Assembly: GCF_009389715.1 (NCBI RefSeq)
Contig: NW_024067981.1
Coordinates: 186,001-250,000, forward strand
Direction of reading: 5' to 3'
Length of the DNA stretch: 64,000 bases
DNA from: Phoenix dactylifera
Taxonomy: Eukaryota; Streptophyta; Magnoliopsida; Arecales; Arecaceae
The position numbers were made by a program, and so were the translations under genes. Below the pieces are notes generated by a model. The model worked only from the letters and a program-made list of their open reading frames with translations, ran no database searches and was not told the origin of the DNA. Shown here piece after piece: positions 18,598-29,585 of the stretch (its first letter is position 1; each line of letters starts with the position of its first letter).

Positions 18598-21514
18598 TGG
18601 ATGAACATTCAGTCCGGCAGCTAGAGGGAAATTACAGCTTTAATAGCTGATGCAGTAATAGATAATAATGATTATTTTTTCTCAGTACTCTTGAACCCTT
18701 TTGTAGACAATTACTTGTTTCCTTATAGGCTGTAGCTTACAGTATGTTAAGGCCATACTTAGAAAAGAAGTCGATATCTAACTTTTTACCTATAGCTTAT
18801 GTTATATGATAGATGGCTGCTTGTGAAGCTATTTTTTGGATTTTTTTTTTTAGTAATTTGATTTCAAATGGGATATACTTCTAGGATTTAGTTTGGATTA
18901 ATTGTTAATTTCTGGGTTTAATAATACTTATTATTTTCAAGTGTCATAGTTTTTTGGTCCAAGCACTTGGTATGAGGCTTATAAATGTCTTTGAGTTTCC
19001 TTGATGGGACATCAGATTGGATGTGCTAAGGTTGGACCAAGGTATCATTGCAGGTGCAAGTAAGGATTGGGTCTTAGCCAAACCCAAACACAGTCATAAG
19101 TGGACATATATTCAGTTCATCTGTTTAAACCCACATCAAACCCAATTACTTGACAGGTGTTGGGGTGTTTTTAGATGGAGTTGGATCAGGCGGATCAACC
19201 CTAATTTTTATTATGCTGACCTAGATAATTGATCGAATTTGCTGAAAGTTTAGGAATGTTTGATTAGGTTTAATCACCTTATTTCTAATTTTCTTATATT
19301 GATTCTTGCCAAACTTGGAGTTCAAGCCTCAGTTTGGGAACTACATTTGAGTTGCTTGTCTTTGCTTTGAGGATCAATTGAGTCCAGAGGTCAATCTTGG
19401 TTTGATCCATGCCAGTGCACCTGTAATTGCATTCATGAGGGCTTGGAAGTTCTTTATTGCAAGACAAGTTTTTCTTTTATCCTAATTACATTCTAGTAGA
19501 GGGTAAGTATTGTTTTAACTGTCGCAGTTCGTAGATTAGGTCATGTTATCTTCGATCCAAGTAATTATGGCATATATACAAGTGGATAATTTAGACCGTT
19601 CTATCATTGATGTTGCATCAGGACATTTGAAGTGTTAACCCTACTAGGAGGGTAGTATTTTTAATCAGCTTTGGGTGATAATGGGAGAAATTATCTTGAA
19701 GAACCTATGAAAACTTTGAGAATTTTTTTCCAACAAATGAGAAGTTTTGTTACTCACCACTGTTTGGATAAAGTTTGTCATATATTGATTGGGGTATGAT
19801 TGGCTGAGAGATTGTGACTTTAAACCTACATCTACTAGAGGAGATGTTAGATTTCGGGGTGTTATGTCGTCTATGCTTGAGGACTTCTAAACATAAGGGT
19901 TGAAGTTAACATATCTACATGCAGATCATAGGTTATCAGCACAGTATAGGGGTGCTTATCTCTGCACTTAGCATCCCAGCCTATGCTGATATGTATTGGC
20001 AATTTATTATTTCACATCATTTCAATACCCATTTGATACATGCTGATACATAGTGGTATTGCCATTTTAAACATGTAATCTATGGTCCTAAATGGCATCT
20101 TTTCTACTCAGGATGGTATGGGACTCTTCCTTTTATATTCTTTTCTTTTTATTAAGTGACATTTGGGATAACATCCGATGATCATGATAAAAATTGTCAC
20201 TATAATTAGCAACAGAGTTAAAAAATCATGATAGAGAACATAGTATATGAGCTGCTCATGTTATTTAATATGAGCTTCATAGACCATGTTAGATTATATC
20301 ATGAACGTAACTATTGGCATGTAGAATGGACGTGTAGCTAAAAATATGGATATTGGTTGGTCGTGTAGCTAAAATACGGATATTGTTGGTCGTGTAGCTA
20401 AAATACGGATATGGTTGGTCGTGTATTTGGTTGGCCATGCTTCTCTTTTGGAAGGCTATTATTGGGTGGGCCATGCTTTCTCTTTTGGAAGGCTATTATT
20501 GGGTTTCTTTTCACATCCCCTTCTCCAATATGTATGGATTTTTAGGAGGAAATTGAGGAGTTGAGAAATGGTTCCTCTTTCCCCACCTTTTTGACAGAAG
20601 CAGGGTTCTAGTTGATTTGACTCTAGAATCCCTCTCCATTGTAGTGGGACTCAAGAGAATCTGACTAAAATTAAATAAGAGAAGTGGAACAAGCAAAAGA
20701 AACTGTAGAATCCCTCTTCATATGGCCTGACTCCAAGAGTTCTCATTACAACATACTAGATTTTTAAACTTGTCTTTTGTTATTAATCTGAAAAATAGTT
20801 GTGTAGTGTTCATTTTTGTATGAAATGAATTAAATTGTTCACGCATACCTTAGGCTCAAAGTCAATTAATTAGGAAACAAGACAAGCTCAAAATTTGTTT
20901 TAAAGGGTCAACTTGTAAATGAGCCAAGCCCGAACACAAGGAACAAAACTAACTAGAAGCTTGGTAATGACTTGACAACCAACTTGTTCTAACTTGTTCA
21001 TTCAGATATTAACCAAGCTTGAGCATCTAAAGTTGAGTTCTTCTCCAAGATCGATGCCCAGTCCATTTAAGAAGCCAAGCTTGAGCGAGCAATCTGAAGT
21101 TTGGCTCAGCTTGTTTGAGGTCCTAAATGCACTTGTAAGCTGCAATCAACACAAATATCTATGGTGATTCATGATCCTACATTTCTCTAGATTAGTTAAA
21201 GACTATGCTCGCTTGTTTATAAAATATCTAAAGGCTAATGTAAGCCAATTAATATGGGTATATATCTAAGGAAATTGAAAAAAAGTGGTGTATCGTAAGA
21301 TGCCAGCTGAGAATTTTTTTTATTACGCATCTTTATGTGCTAGTGTATGGAGTTAGGCACATCAAGGCATGATGCATGTAATGTGCCTGCCCGTTGCTTG
21401 GCACAGACTTGATATAGGATACTTCACTCATTTCTTAAACATCAATTGAACTTATTTCCCAAAAAAATAATGGAAGATAGGCTACAAATTTTTTCGGGCT
21501 CCTTATAATGGTAC
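18598..21514. other. Intergenic AT-rich spacer with decayed repeats
   Basis: No gene is visible. Segments at about 19020-19200 and 20880-21120 contain AAACCC, GAGCCAAGCCC and AAGCTTGAGC motifs that look like old transposon termini, but no ends can be fixed. Two short minisatellites at 20331-20504 are listed separately. Confidence 0.5.
20331..20504. repeat. Two adjacent minisatellites (29-31 bp x3, then 35-37 bp x2)
   Basis: The unit CGTGTAGCTAAAATACGGAT plus about 9 bases occurs at 20331-20361, 20362-20390 and 20391-20419, with 1-2 bp differences. It is followed by a unit starting GGCCATGCTTTCTCTTTTGG at 20433-20467 and again at 20468-20504. Both arrays are short and non-coding. Confidence 0.85.
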
Positions 21515-22161
21515 TGATGTAGAACCAAGCTCTGACACCAAGATGATGGCGGACCACTGCAGGAGAAAGAGAGGAGGAAGAAGGGAAGGAGAAGGAAGAA
21601 GAGGTTATAGAGACGCAAGAAGAAGAGAAGACTAGGAGGAAGAAGAAGCAGAACAAGAAGGGGGCTAGGGTTTTTTCGTTCAATCATCAATTACCTCATA
21701 CATGAGAGGGGCGGTCTTTATATAGACCTTACATCTTGACCAAGTCAAGTAATTAATTGACCAAATTAATCAATTGACACTGACTAAATTTGGACCCTTA
21801 CATCAATTAATTCCTTACCAAAATTGGTCCACTAAATTGACCCAATTATATAAACCCAATTGACTAGTCTAATAATAAAACAACTGACCAAATTGACTTG
21901 ACTAAAACAAAAGCAAATAATGCAATAAAAGAAATGACTCGGACCCAAATGGATCCAATTCGGGTCTGACTCAATTCAGGGGCTCAGGATCATAAACCCA
22001 ATTGACTAGTCTAATAATAAAATTGACCAAATTGATTTGACTAAGACAAAAGCAAATAATGCAATAAAAGAAAATGACTCGGACTCAAATGGACCCAATC
22101 CGAGTCTGACTCAATCTGGGGCTCAGGATCATCTGAATGAAGGGCTCTGATGTCCCTATCA
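21515..22161 (-). repeat. 3' LTR of the chromovirus-like element
   Basis: 647 bp, TGAT...ATCA, flanked on the left by GGTAC (21510-21514). It contains internal duplications of the phrase 'ATAAACCCAATTGACTAGTC' (two copies about 140 bp apart), also present in the other LTR. Similarity to 25760-26411 looks roughly 90% by eye, so the insertion is not recent. Confidence 0.85.
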
Positions 22162-22319
22162 ACTCCTTCTAGATGGAAAAAAACTCGACCCCGTCGAGTG
22201 CAGGTCTGACCGGCTGTCGTACTGTTCCAGGAGATCAGGGTCAAGGCACTGCAAACTCGGCTCGCGAAATCCATGGTGACGTCAGACTTTGGTCGGCCCT
22301 TTCCACCGAACAAGGTAAT

Positions 22320-23160
22320 GTTGGTATCCACCATTCTTGGATGACATAACCTGCTGATATAATATATGTTCTATTTGTTCTCTGTGTGCATGAAATTTTA
22401 GAAGTGGTGGCTCAACAGGCAGGTAACGAATCAGGGTGATCAATAAGGGCAGGTGTGTCAACAAAGGGATCAAAAAAGATAAATATTGTCTTTTTGTAGG
22501 GGATTAAATTTTTAATATTAAATATCACGCTAATTTCATAGTCATCAGGAAGATCCAACAACATATGCATTCGAACTGATTTTCTTTAAGACTTTGAATG
22601 GCTCCGCACTACGAGCTTACAATTTTTTGAACGTTCCCGAAGAAAGTCGTTCAAGCCTAATTCTTATCATGACGTAACATCTTTCACGTAACTCTTTATA
22701 ACGTCTGCGTAAATTAGCAAGAAATTTATATTTTAAGTTATCAAAGTGAATGTGTTTGCTGATTTCTTGATGCAATGAATGTGGGTGCGATGCGAATGAC
22801 TGTGCAGACTTGGACACTCTATACTGAAGAGACATAAGAATTAGGTCTATGGGTTGCCTAGGTTTGTAATCATGTACTACTTCAAATGGACTCATGCCTA
22901 TGACTTGTTGACCGAACTATTATATGCAAATTCAACTGTCGGTAACATAAATCCCAGGTCCCTAGCATATGCATTCGGGTTGAGCCTATGATGTGGAAGG
23001 TTGGGCAGAGATGCTTCGGAAACTAGATCAATTGGCGTGTTGGATATCACACATCGGAGGAAGTGGCTACAGAATACAGAATAAACTCCTCTAGAAGGAG
23101 AATGACTACAGGGGAATGTCAAGGTTGGACTCGGCATTGGTATCTTTAGCCACAAGTGCC
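22320..23160 (-). pseudogene. pol remnant: integrase C-terminal part and chromodomain
   Basis: Reading leftwards on the minus strand, 22898-23155 ends LGFMLPTVEFAYNSSVNKS. It is followed without a gap by 22617-22895 starting MSPFEVVHDYKPRQPIDLIL and containing YVMIRIRLERLSSGTFKKL. These are the typical end of the integrase core and its C-terminal GPY/F-type module in Ty3/gypsy elements. Further left, 22330-22410 encodes REQIEHILYQQV and GGYQHYLVRWKGP, a chromodomain. The open frames are separated by stops and shifts. The assignment to chromoviruses follows from the chromodomain directly after integrase. Confidence 0.8.
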
Positions 23161-23391
23161 AACTCAGGTGACTGGCTCGATATCTTTCACTATCTCTTCC
23201 ACCGTAGTGATGTGAAGTGGCTTGGTTGTACTTAGGTCAATAGTCTCCATTTGGAAATCATTTGGACAAAGTCTAATCCCGTGGGTTCGTCTTCAAAGTC
23301 TTCTACATAGTCTTCTATATTTGGTTCATAGACTTTTTCGACATATTCGGCCTCTTGGTTCCTAACTTCTGGTTCAATAATTAGTTAGGTC

Positions 23392-23644
23392 TTAGTGGAA
23401 ACATTGGGACGCTATATGGCCGAATTGTTGACACCTAGAGCATTGGGTTTGGTGGCTAGGGAAATGGGGAAGGACTACAGGTGGTGCGGCTAAACCGATT
23501 TTAGGTTGGGCTGCAACGGGGGTTGGCGGTTTTAGGGGTCCTAATGCTTCGCATGAGCTCAATGGACCTCTTGTTTGACTTCTCATCTGAAGCTCGCAGG
23601 GCAGCGAACTGTTCCATGAGAGCCCTCAAAACGTCGAAATCCAT
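23392..23644 (-). pseudogene. gag remnant with CCHC zinc knuckle
   Basis: An ATG at 23644 begins MDFDVLRALMEQFAALRASD. After a frame shift the segment 23392-23586 ends CSRCQQFGHIASQCFH, a retroviral-type CX2CX4HX4C knuckle. Only about 85 codons lie between the start and the knuckle, far shorter than a full gag, so most of the capsid region is deleted. Pol reading frames do not continue from here. Confidence 0.7.
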
Positions 23645-24429
23645 GGTAGCTACAGAGGTTCTAGGTTGATTGAAATGGTACTCCTTACCACTACGGGTTT
23701 GGCATGTAAGGATAATAACCTACCAATGTAATCTATTATGATTTCAGAGATCAGCAAATTTTCAGAAGAATAACTTAAAGTTTAAATGTTGCTGATTTTT
23801 ACTTCGGTTATTCGGAATTAAGGATTAAGATTATTCAATTTAAGAAATTAGATTGCAATTAAGTAATACAGTTGTTCTGATCCTAAAGTAATCTGATCGA
23901 GGGATGTTGAGAAACGTCCCGTTACTAGGGTGTGCTAATTTAATAAACAAGAGATTTAATGGGTGATAGGATGGGTTCGGAAGTGAGAGGTTCTATGTTT
24001 TGGGTTTTGACAGCAAAATAAGTTTGCAAGAATATGGCTATCATGCAAGAAATTAGAACATAATTAAATGAACAAGCCAGAAAAAGTGGAAACCTATCAT
24101 CTATCGTGGAGCAGAAGACCAGAATACAGCACAGCAAGTAGGCTTGGCAAATGGCTTCAAACGAACCTGATTACAGCAACTTGACGGGGAGACAATCAGC
24201 GGCACGGGATCTGACTGACCTGCGGGCCTGCGGCCTGTAAAACAATGGGCTGATGGACCTTGAGAGAAGGGATGGGGGATTGGGCCGAAGGCCTTGGTGG
24301 GCTGCGGCTCAGGTGAGGCCAGGGTGCTGGCCCGATAGTTAGAGGGGAGGTGGGAAGGGGTGGCTCGGTTTCTGGGTTCTGACCAATGCCTGTTGTGGGG
24401 GGGGGTGAAGGGGGTTTGTTAAGCCCTGA

Positions 24430-25750
24430 GGTTTAGAAAGGGGGGGTGGCGCTAAAGTGAGCTAGATGTTGTCCGTGTTGTGAAGAGGGGGAAAATGTCG
24501 GGAGGGAGGTTGACGACAGTGAAGAAGGGATTTTGGGAAGACAAGAGGGTGGCGAGCGGGAAAGGGGAGGCAGAGGCGTTGGTCCGGTATTGTTCACGGG
24601 ACGTTGGCGGGTTGTAGTGAACAAAGGTGGTCGCGGCGAGCGGCGGCAGTGGAGGATGGCGCTGCGGGCGGTCTGCTCGAGCGGCGGCTCGGGTGGGGCG
24701 CTCGGCGGCTGACAATCACTGTGGTGGAAGCGGCGGAGACCTCGGAGATGCTTGGAAGAGAGAGCGGCGCTGCGGAAGAAGGCGGAAGATGGACTGCGGC
24801 AGAGCGGAGGCGTCGGCGGTCGTGCTGCGGAGGACGGCGGCACTCAATGGATGAACTCGGTGGAGGTGGCGCTCGGCGGAGGACGCGGCGACGGCTGCTC
24901 GGGCGATGGAACTTGGGCGGCGCGGCGCTGTGACGGGCGGAGGCAGCACTTGGCGACGGCGGCGGGGACCGGGCGGCGATCGTCGTCGGCTGGGCGGCGC
25001 TGCGGCAGAAGTAGAAGAGGGCAGATGAACGGTACTCCTCTCTCTCTCTCTTTTTTTCTTTTTTTTCCTTTTTTCTTTTTTCTTTTTTCTTTTTTCCCTC
25101 TTTTTTTTTCTTTTGCGGATTCGATTGGATTCGGGTTACCGGGCGCAACCCGCTCCGATAACCCGCTGCGGGCACTCAAGTGCAAGTCACGTGATTTTTT
25201 TTTTGGAGAACGGATCCGGGCTAGAGGTAACGGGTTGATGGGTTAGGAACTTTACGCGTTAAGGTTGGCTGGCTTCAACCTTCCGATGGACAAGGTAGGC
25301 CGAGCCGGTTCTTGGCGGTAGTGGTTGCTGGGCAGGGTGGAGGTCGCGGCGGTGGCAGAGCTTGCGGCGACAGGAGGTGGTTGACCACAGCAGCCACGGG
25401 CGGGGTTGATAGGCACGGAAACCCGGGCAGTGATATTTCCATGGGGATATGGCGCCTCCGACGGCGGGCTCGGGCCTTCACTGGGCGGTGGTGGGCGGCG
25501 AGGACAATCCGACAGTGGTTCGGGGCGTTGCTGGCGGCGACTGATGGAGGTGGGGAGGAGGAATCCGACGAAGGAATTTTTCTTTCTCTGGTGTGAACCG
25601 AGAAAGAGAGAGAGATTGCCCCTTCGTCTTCTGATGAACAGAACTGACAGAGAGAGAGGGGGGGCTATCCTGGTTGTTGGTGGGAACCGAGGGAGAGAAG
25701 ACAATCTAGATCGTGGCTTTGGCAGCAGGGGCAAAGCCGGCCTGCTCTGT
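24430..25750. other. GC-rich block inside the leader of the chromovirus-like element
   Basis: About 1.3 kb dense in CGGCGG, GCGGCGG and similar triplets, with a T/C tract at 25040-25110, in strong contrast to the AT-rich remainder of the element. Several long open frames exist on both strands, but they are Pro/Ser/Arg or Gly/Arg-rich and recognisably compositional, so I do not call a protein. It lies between the primer-binding site and the gag start. It may be a captured host 5' region or simply an unusual leader. Confidence 0.5.
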
Positions 25751-25759
25751 TACCAAATT

Positions 25760-26411
25760 TGATGTAGAACCAAGCTTTGATACCAAGATGATGGCGGACC
25801 ACTGCAGGAGAAAGAGGGAAGGAGGAAGAATGGAAGGAGAAGGAAGAAGAGGTTATAGGAACGCAGGAAGAAGAGAAGAGGAGGAAGAAGAAGAAAAATA
25901 AGAAGGGGGCTAGGATTTTTTCATTCAATCATCAATTACCTTATACATGAGAGGGGTGGTCTTTATATAGACCTTACATCTTGATCAAGTCAAGTAATCA
26001 ATTGACAAAATCAATCAATTGACACTGACTAAATTTGGACCCTTACATCAATTAACCCCTTACCAAAATTGGTCCACTAAATTGACCCAATTACATAAAC
26101 CCAATTGACTAGTCTAATAACAAAACAATGGACCAATTGACTTGACTAAGATAAAAGCAAATAATGCAATAAAAAAAATGGCTCGAACTCAAATGGACCC
26201 AATTCGGGTTTGACTCAATCCAGAGGCTCAGGATCATAAACCCAATTGACTTAGTCTAATAACAAAACAACTGACCAAATTGATTTAACTAAGACAAAAG
26301 CAAATAATGCAATAAAAGAAAATGACTCGGGCTCAAATGGACCCAATCTGGATCTGACTCAACCCTGGGGGCTAAGGATCATCTGAATGAAAGGCTCTGA
26401 TGTCCCAATCA
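25760..26411 (-). repeat. 5' LTR of the chromovirus-like element
   Basis: 652 bp, TGAT...ATCA, followed on the right by GGCAC (26412-26416), which matches the left flank GGTAC at four of five positions. The primer-binding site lies four bases inside, on the minus strand. Confidence 0.85.
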
Positions 26412-26993
26412 GGCACTCTATATGATCATATTATATGCTAAGCTTCATAATTATAAGGGTTTTACTAAGTTGTCGATTATAAATTGTTGTTATATATATT
26501 CATCATAAAATACAATTGAAGGATTCCATTGAGGGATTTTCTGACTTCAAGACCACATTATATAATTCATCAATTGTATTTGTCACCTTAATTGTAGAAC
26601 ATGAGACTTGAGCACGGGATATACAAAAAATTCATGATCAAAGTGAGATTTGAGCATGGGACATTTGGGAGCAATAATGGTCCTTGGTAGCTCACCATAT
26701 GTCATAGTTCCACAGCGACTAATAAAAAGATGCTACATGGATTTATTGGCCTAGGCTGATCCTTCGCCTAATAGCTTAAGCTTTTAGGAGGTGAGTCCGC
26801 GACAAGTAGTATTAGAGCCTGACCCAATGTGTGGCATAATTTTATTAGTAATGTTGATTAGATTCACGAATTGATACCGAGGCTCATATTGGGTGGCAAC
26901 TAGTTCAATATTATATTGGTACGTACCATACCGAGCCGAGCGTACTGGAGATGAAATATCAGAAGAAGAGAAGGGGATAGAGGGAGAAACCTT

Positions 26994-27017
26994 AACCCTA
27001 ACCCTAACCCTAACCCT
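26994..27017 (+). repeat. Four AACCCT units (TTAGGG-type telomere-like motif)
   Basis: A perfect 24-bp run of (AACCCT)4, the human-type rather than the usual plant TTTAGGG repeat. It lies inside a GA-rich part of the TRIM-like element. It is too short to be more than an interstitial motif. Confidence 0.9.
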
Positions 27018-27120
27018 CGAAGGAGGAGAACCAGAGGAGAGAGACAGAGAAGACAAAGGGGAGAAAGGTAAAAGGAGAGGGGAAGAGGGAGGAGAGGGAG
27101 GGAGGGAGGGAGAGAGGCAA

Positions 27121-27675
27121 CTATGGCCCAGGTCCTACTCGATCCTACTATCCTCCAATGAGGGGTTTGCATGAAGGTTTTGCCAACTATGCCAAACTAA
27201 GCAATTCGGGTCACACCGAATTCGACTAGTAGGTAATAGGCATCGACATTGGTGTTGATCGAGCATAATGATGTTGGCGCCAACCTTGATCGAGGGCTCG
27301 AGAGCTATGCTGGATTGAGGGAGAGGACGTTAGTGTTGGCGTTGATGTCAATGAGGGAGAGATTATTTGAACTGTTGATCGAGGGATAGGGCGTTGGCAT
27401 CAACAATGGTTGACATAGATCACCGAGAGAGAGAGATTGCAGAGATGGAAAAATTTAAGAGAGAAGGAGAGCAGAAGAGAAGGTTCGAGAAGCCACACGC
27501 CTGTCCGCCGCTTTATATATTAGAAAAAGGGATTGAATCGAAGGGCTGAATTGTGCTTATTATCTACTGGTCGAATTCAGTGTGACCCGAATTGCTTAGT
27601 TTGGCATAGTTGGCAAAACCTTGATGCAAACCCCTCATTGGAGGATAGTAGGATCGAGTAGGACCTGGGCCATAG
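27121..27675. repeat. Long inverted repeat (about 115-bp arms, 324-bp loop)
   Basis: The left arm 27121-27236 starts CTATGGCCCAGGTCCTACTC. The right arm 27561-27675 is its reverse complement with only a few mismatches. The loop is GA-rich with repeated 'ATCGAGG' and 'GTTGGCG' phrases. The structure resembles a foldback or MITE-like element, and its transcript would form a long hairpin. No target duplication was seen at the outer ends. Confidence 0.85.
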
Positions 27676-29585
27676 GGTGCGCACCCCCCACGCCAAACAA
27701 GTAGGTGCTAATCCATGATGTGGGCAATCAACAACATTGGGTTGGGGAAATTGTCATTGTCCCACATCGACTAATAAAAGTGGTGCCACTTGGGTTTATT
27801 AGCTTGGGCTGATCCTCCACCCAAAAACTTAAGCTTTTGGGCTATGAGTTCATGACACATCTTTTACCTTTTATCATTTGACATGGAAGGCAGGAAGTTT
27901 GTTTTTTTCTTTTTTCTTTTTTTTTTTTGGTGTACCGACGTCTCACTACAAACCGTGAGAACGCCCAGAATAATCAGAAAGCAAAACACGCTTTAGTGCC
28001 ACCCGACACTCGCTCCAATCTCCTCCATAGCACGGCTCCAGAGTGGTGTGCAGCAAATGAGGCGACCAGTCCGCCGCACTGTTCGCCTCACGAAAGACAT
28101 GCGTAGCTCGGAAGGAATCCAACTCTCCCACAAGATGGCAGATATCATAGACAAGAGGGTGCAGATCTGGCCTGAAACGCCCACTCCGAATCCAGGCGAC
28201 CACTGTACGTCAAATCTCCCTCAAGTAGGACCCGCCGAGCGCTTAGGTGCACTCTGGCCTGAACGAGATCCTCCCATGCCGCTCACACTCTGCCACTGGA
28301 CAGACTCATCAAAGATATGCCGGACCTCCAGTCGCAATCAATTTGGAGTCGTGGTCTCTGATCACAAAGCCCACACCGCATCTGCCACAGCCCTCTGAGA
28401 TGCTACTATCAAAATTCACCTTGAGGAAACAAAGGGGTGGGGGCTCCCAGGATACCATCGGATATCGTCGTGTACCTAGACGTTGTAGGAAAAGAGGAAC
28501 CCCAGATGTCCTTGTCCGCTTCCAGGTGAACTCACAACTGCAGCGCTTACCAGCTCGTATGCCTGTGCCAAGGCTTCTGTCCACTACTGATCTCGGATAG
28601 AATCTCTGCCCTCGAAGATCCTCGCATTTCTGTCTAGCTATATGTGATATGCCACATATGCCCATGCCACTCCCCTCTCTGCCATGTCAGATCTTTGAGC
28701 AGAGTCTCTCAGCTGTCTCAGAAATGTCTCCAGCGAAGTAAATCTATGCTGCTGGGTCAAAGCAATGTCCCAAACCTGAAGAGATCGTGGACACGTGAAC
28801 AGTGCGTGACCAATCGTCTCCTCCCCCGGACATCCCTCACAATCGCTCGGTATGCGAATCCCCTGCCGAGCCAATACCCCTCTTGTAGGTAGAATGCCCT
28901 ATGCCACCCTCCATAGGAAGAGGGCTACCCGTGGGTGGACTCGCAATCACCATGTCCAGCGACCCTCCAGAGTGCGTGTGGGCCCCGGGTCTAGTGTAGT
29001 CCGGAGGTCACTGGCTGTAGCTCCTACCCTACCAGTCCGGCTCCATATCCTCCTATCTGTCATCCCTTCTAAGGGTAGTGGTGTAGCCAGTATCCTCTTA
29101 GCGAGGTCATCACCAAACAACAGGTGAATCTGATCAGCATCCCGTCTGCACTCTCCGAGAACCAGAAGATCACAAACTTTGCAACCGGCTACTGTCGTCG
29201 GGTCGAACATGGTAGGCCATTTGGAAATCAGCAATCCAGCCATCCAGCAGTCCTCAACAACATCTATCCTGCGGCCATCCCCCACTGCCCACGAGATGCA
29301 AGGGAGCACCTGCGAGGCTCGTCCACACATCTCACGCCAAATGAAGGAGCACTGGCGCCCAGGTCTGAATGAGTCGCCGACACACCTCTCCCCATACTTG
29401 GCTCTCATCAACCCACTCCATAACCTATTCGGCTCCAGAATAAATCTGGCCACATGGCTAGCTGACGATACCTCCCGCCTGGTGATAAGAGAGTGAATGC
29501 CCAAGCCCCCACTACTCGTCGGTTGACAGAGGACCTCCTAAGCAAGCAAATGGATGCCACCTCCTCGAGCTCGCCCACCCCAGAT

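Larger units (their letters stand above)
21515..26411 (-). mobile_element. Deleted Ty3/gypsy chromovirus-like LTR retrotransposon
   Basis: Two direct repeats of about 650 bp (21515-22161 and 25760-26411) begin TGATGTAGAACC and end GATGTCCC(T/A)ATCA on the + strand. They are flanked by GGTAC and GGCAC, a 5-bp target duplication with one change. Coding remnants are on the minus strand, so the right repeat is the 5' LTR. Four bases inside it the minus strand reads TGGTAACAGAGC (25744-25755), a primer-binding site one base from the initiator-Met type. A purine stretch (AGAAGGAG) abuts the left LTR. In 5' to 3' order the internal 3.6 kb holds a long GC-rich leader, a gag remnant with a CCHC knuckle, the C-terminal integrase and a chromodomain. 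Protease, reverse transcriptase, RNase H and the integrase core are missing, and the frames are broken, so it is non-autonomous. Confidence 0.85.
26700..27857 (+). mobile_element. TRIM-like LTR element with short (105 bp) terminal repeats
   Basis: Direct repeats at 26700-26804 and 27752-27857 start TGTCAT(A/T)G and end GACA. They share the phrases CGACTAATAAAA, GGCTGATCC and CTTAAGCTTTT. Just after the left repeat is AGTAGTATTAGAGCCTGAC, a decayed copy of the initiator-Met primer-binding site (TGGTATCAGAGC). No clear target duplication is visible (CCATA against CATCT). The roughly 950-bp interior has no transposon protein and contains a GA-rich region, four AACCCT repeats and a long inverted repeat. 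Confidence 0.6.

Noticed and set aside
24430-25760. Many long open frames in the GC-rich block (Pro/Ser/Arg or Gly/Arg-rich)
   Set aside because: Low stop-codon frequency follows from GC composition; overlapping frames on both strands show the same pattern and no domain is recognisable.
26994-27017. True telomere or chromosome end
   Set aside because: Only 24 bp, embedded in a TRIM-like element with genes on both sides.
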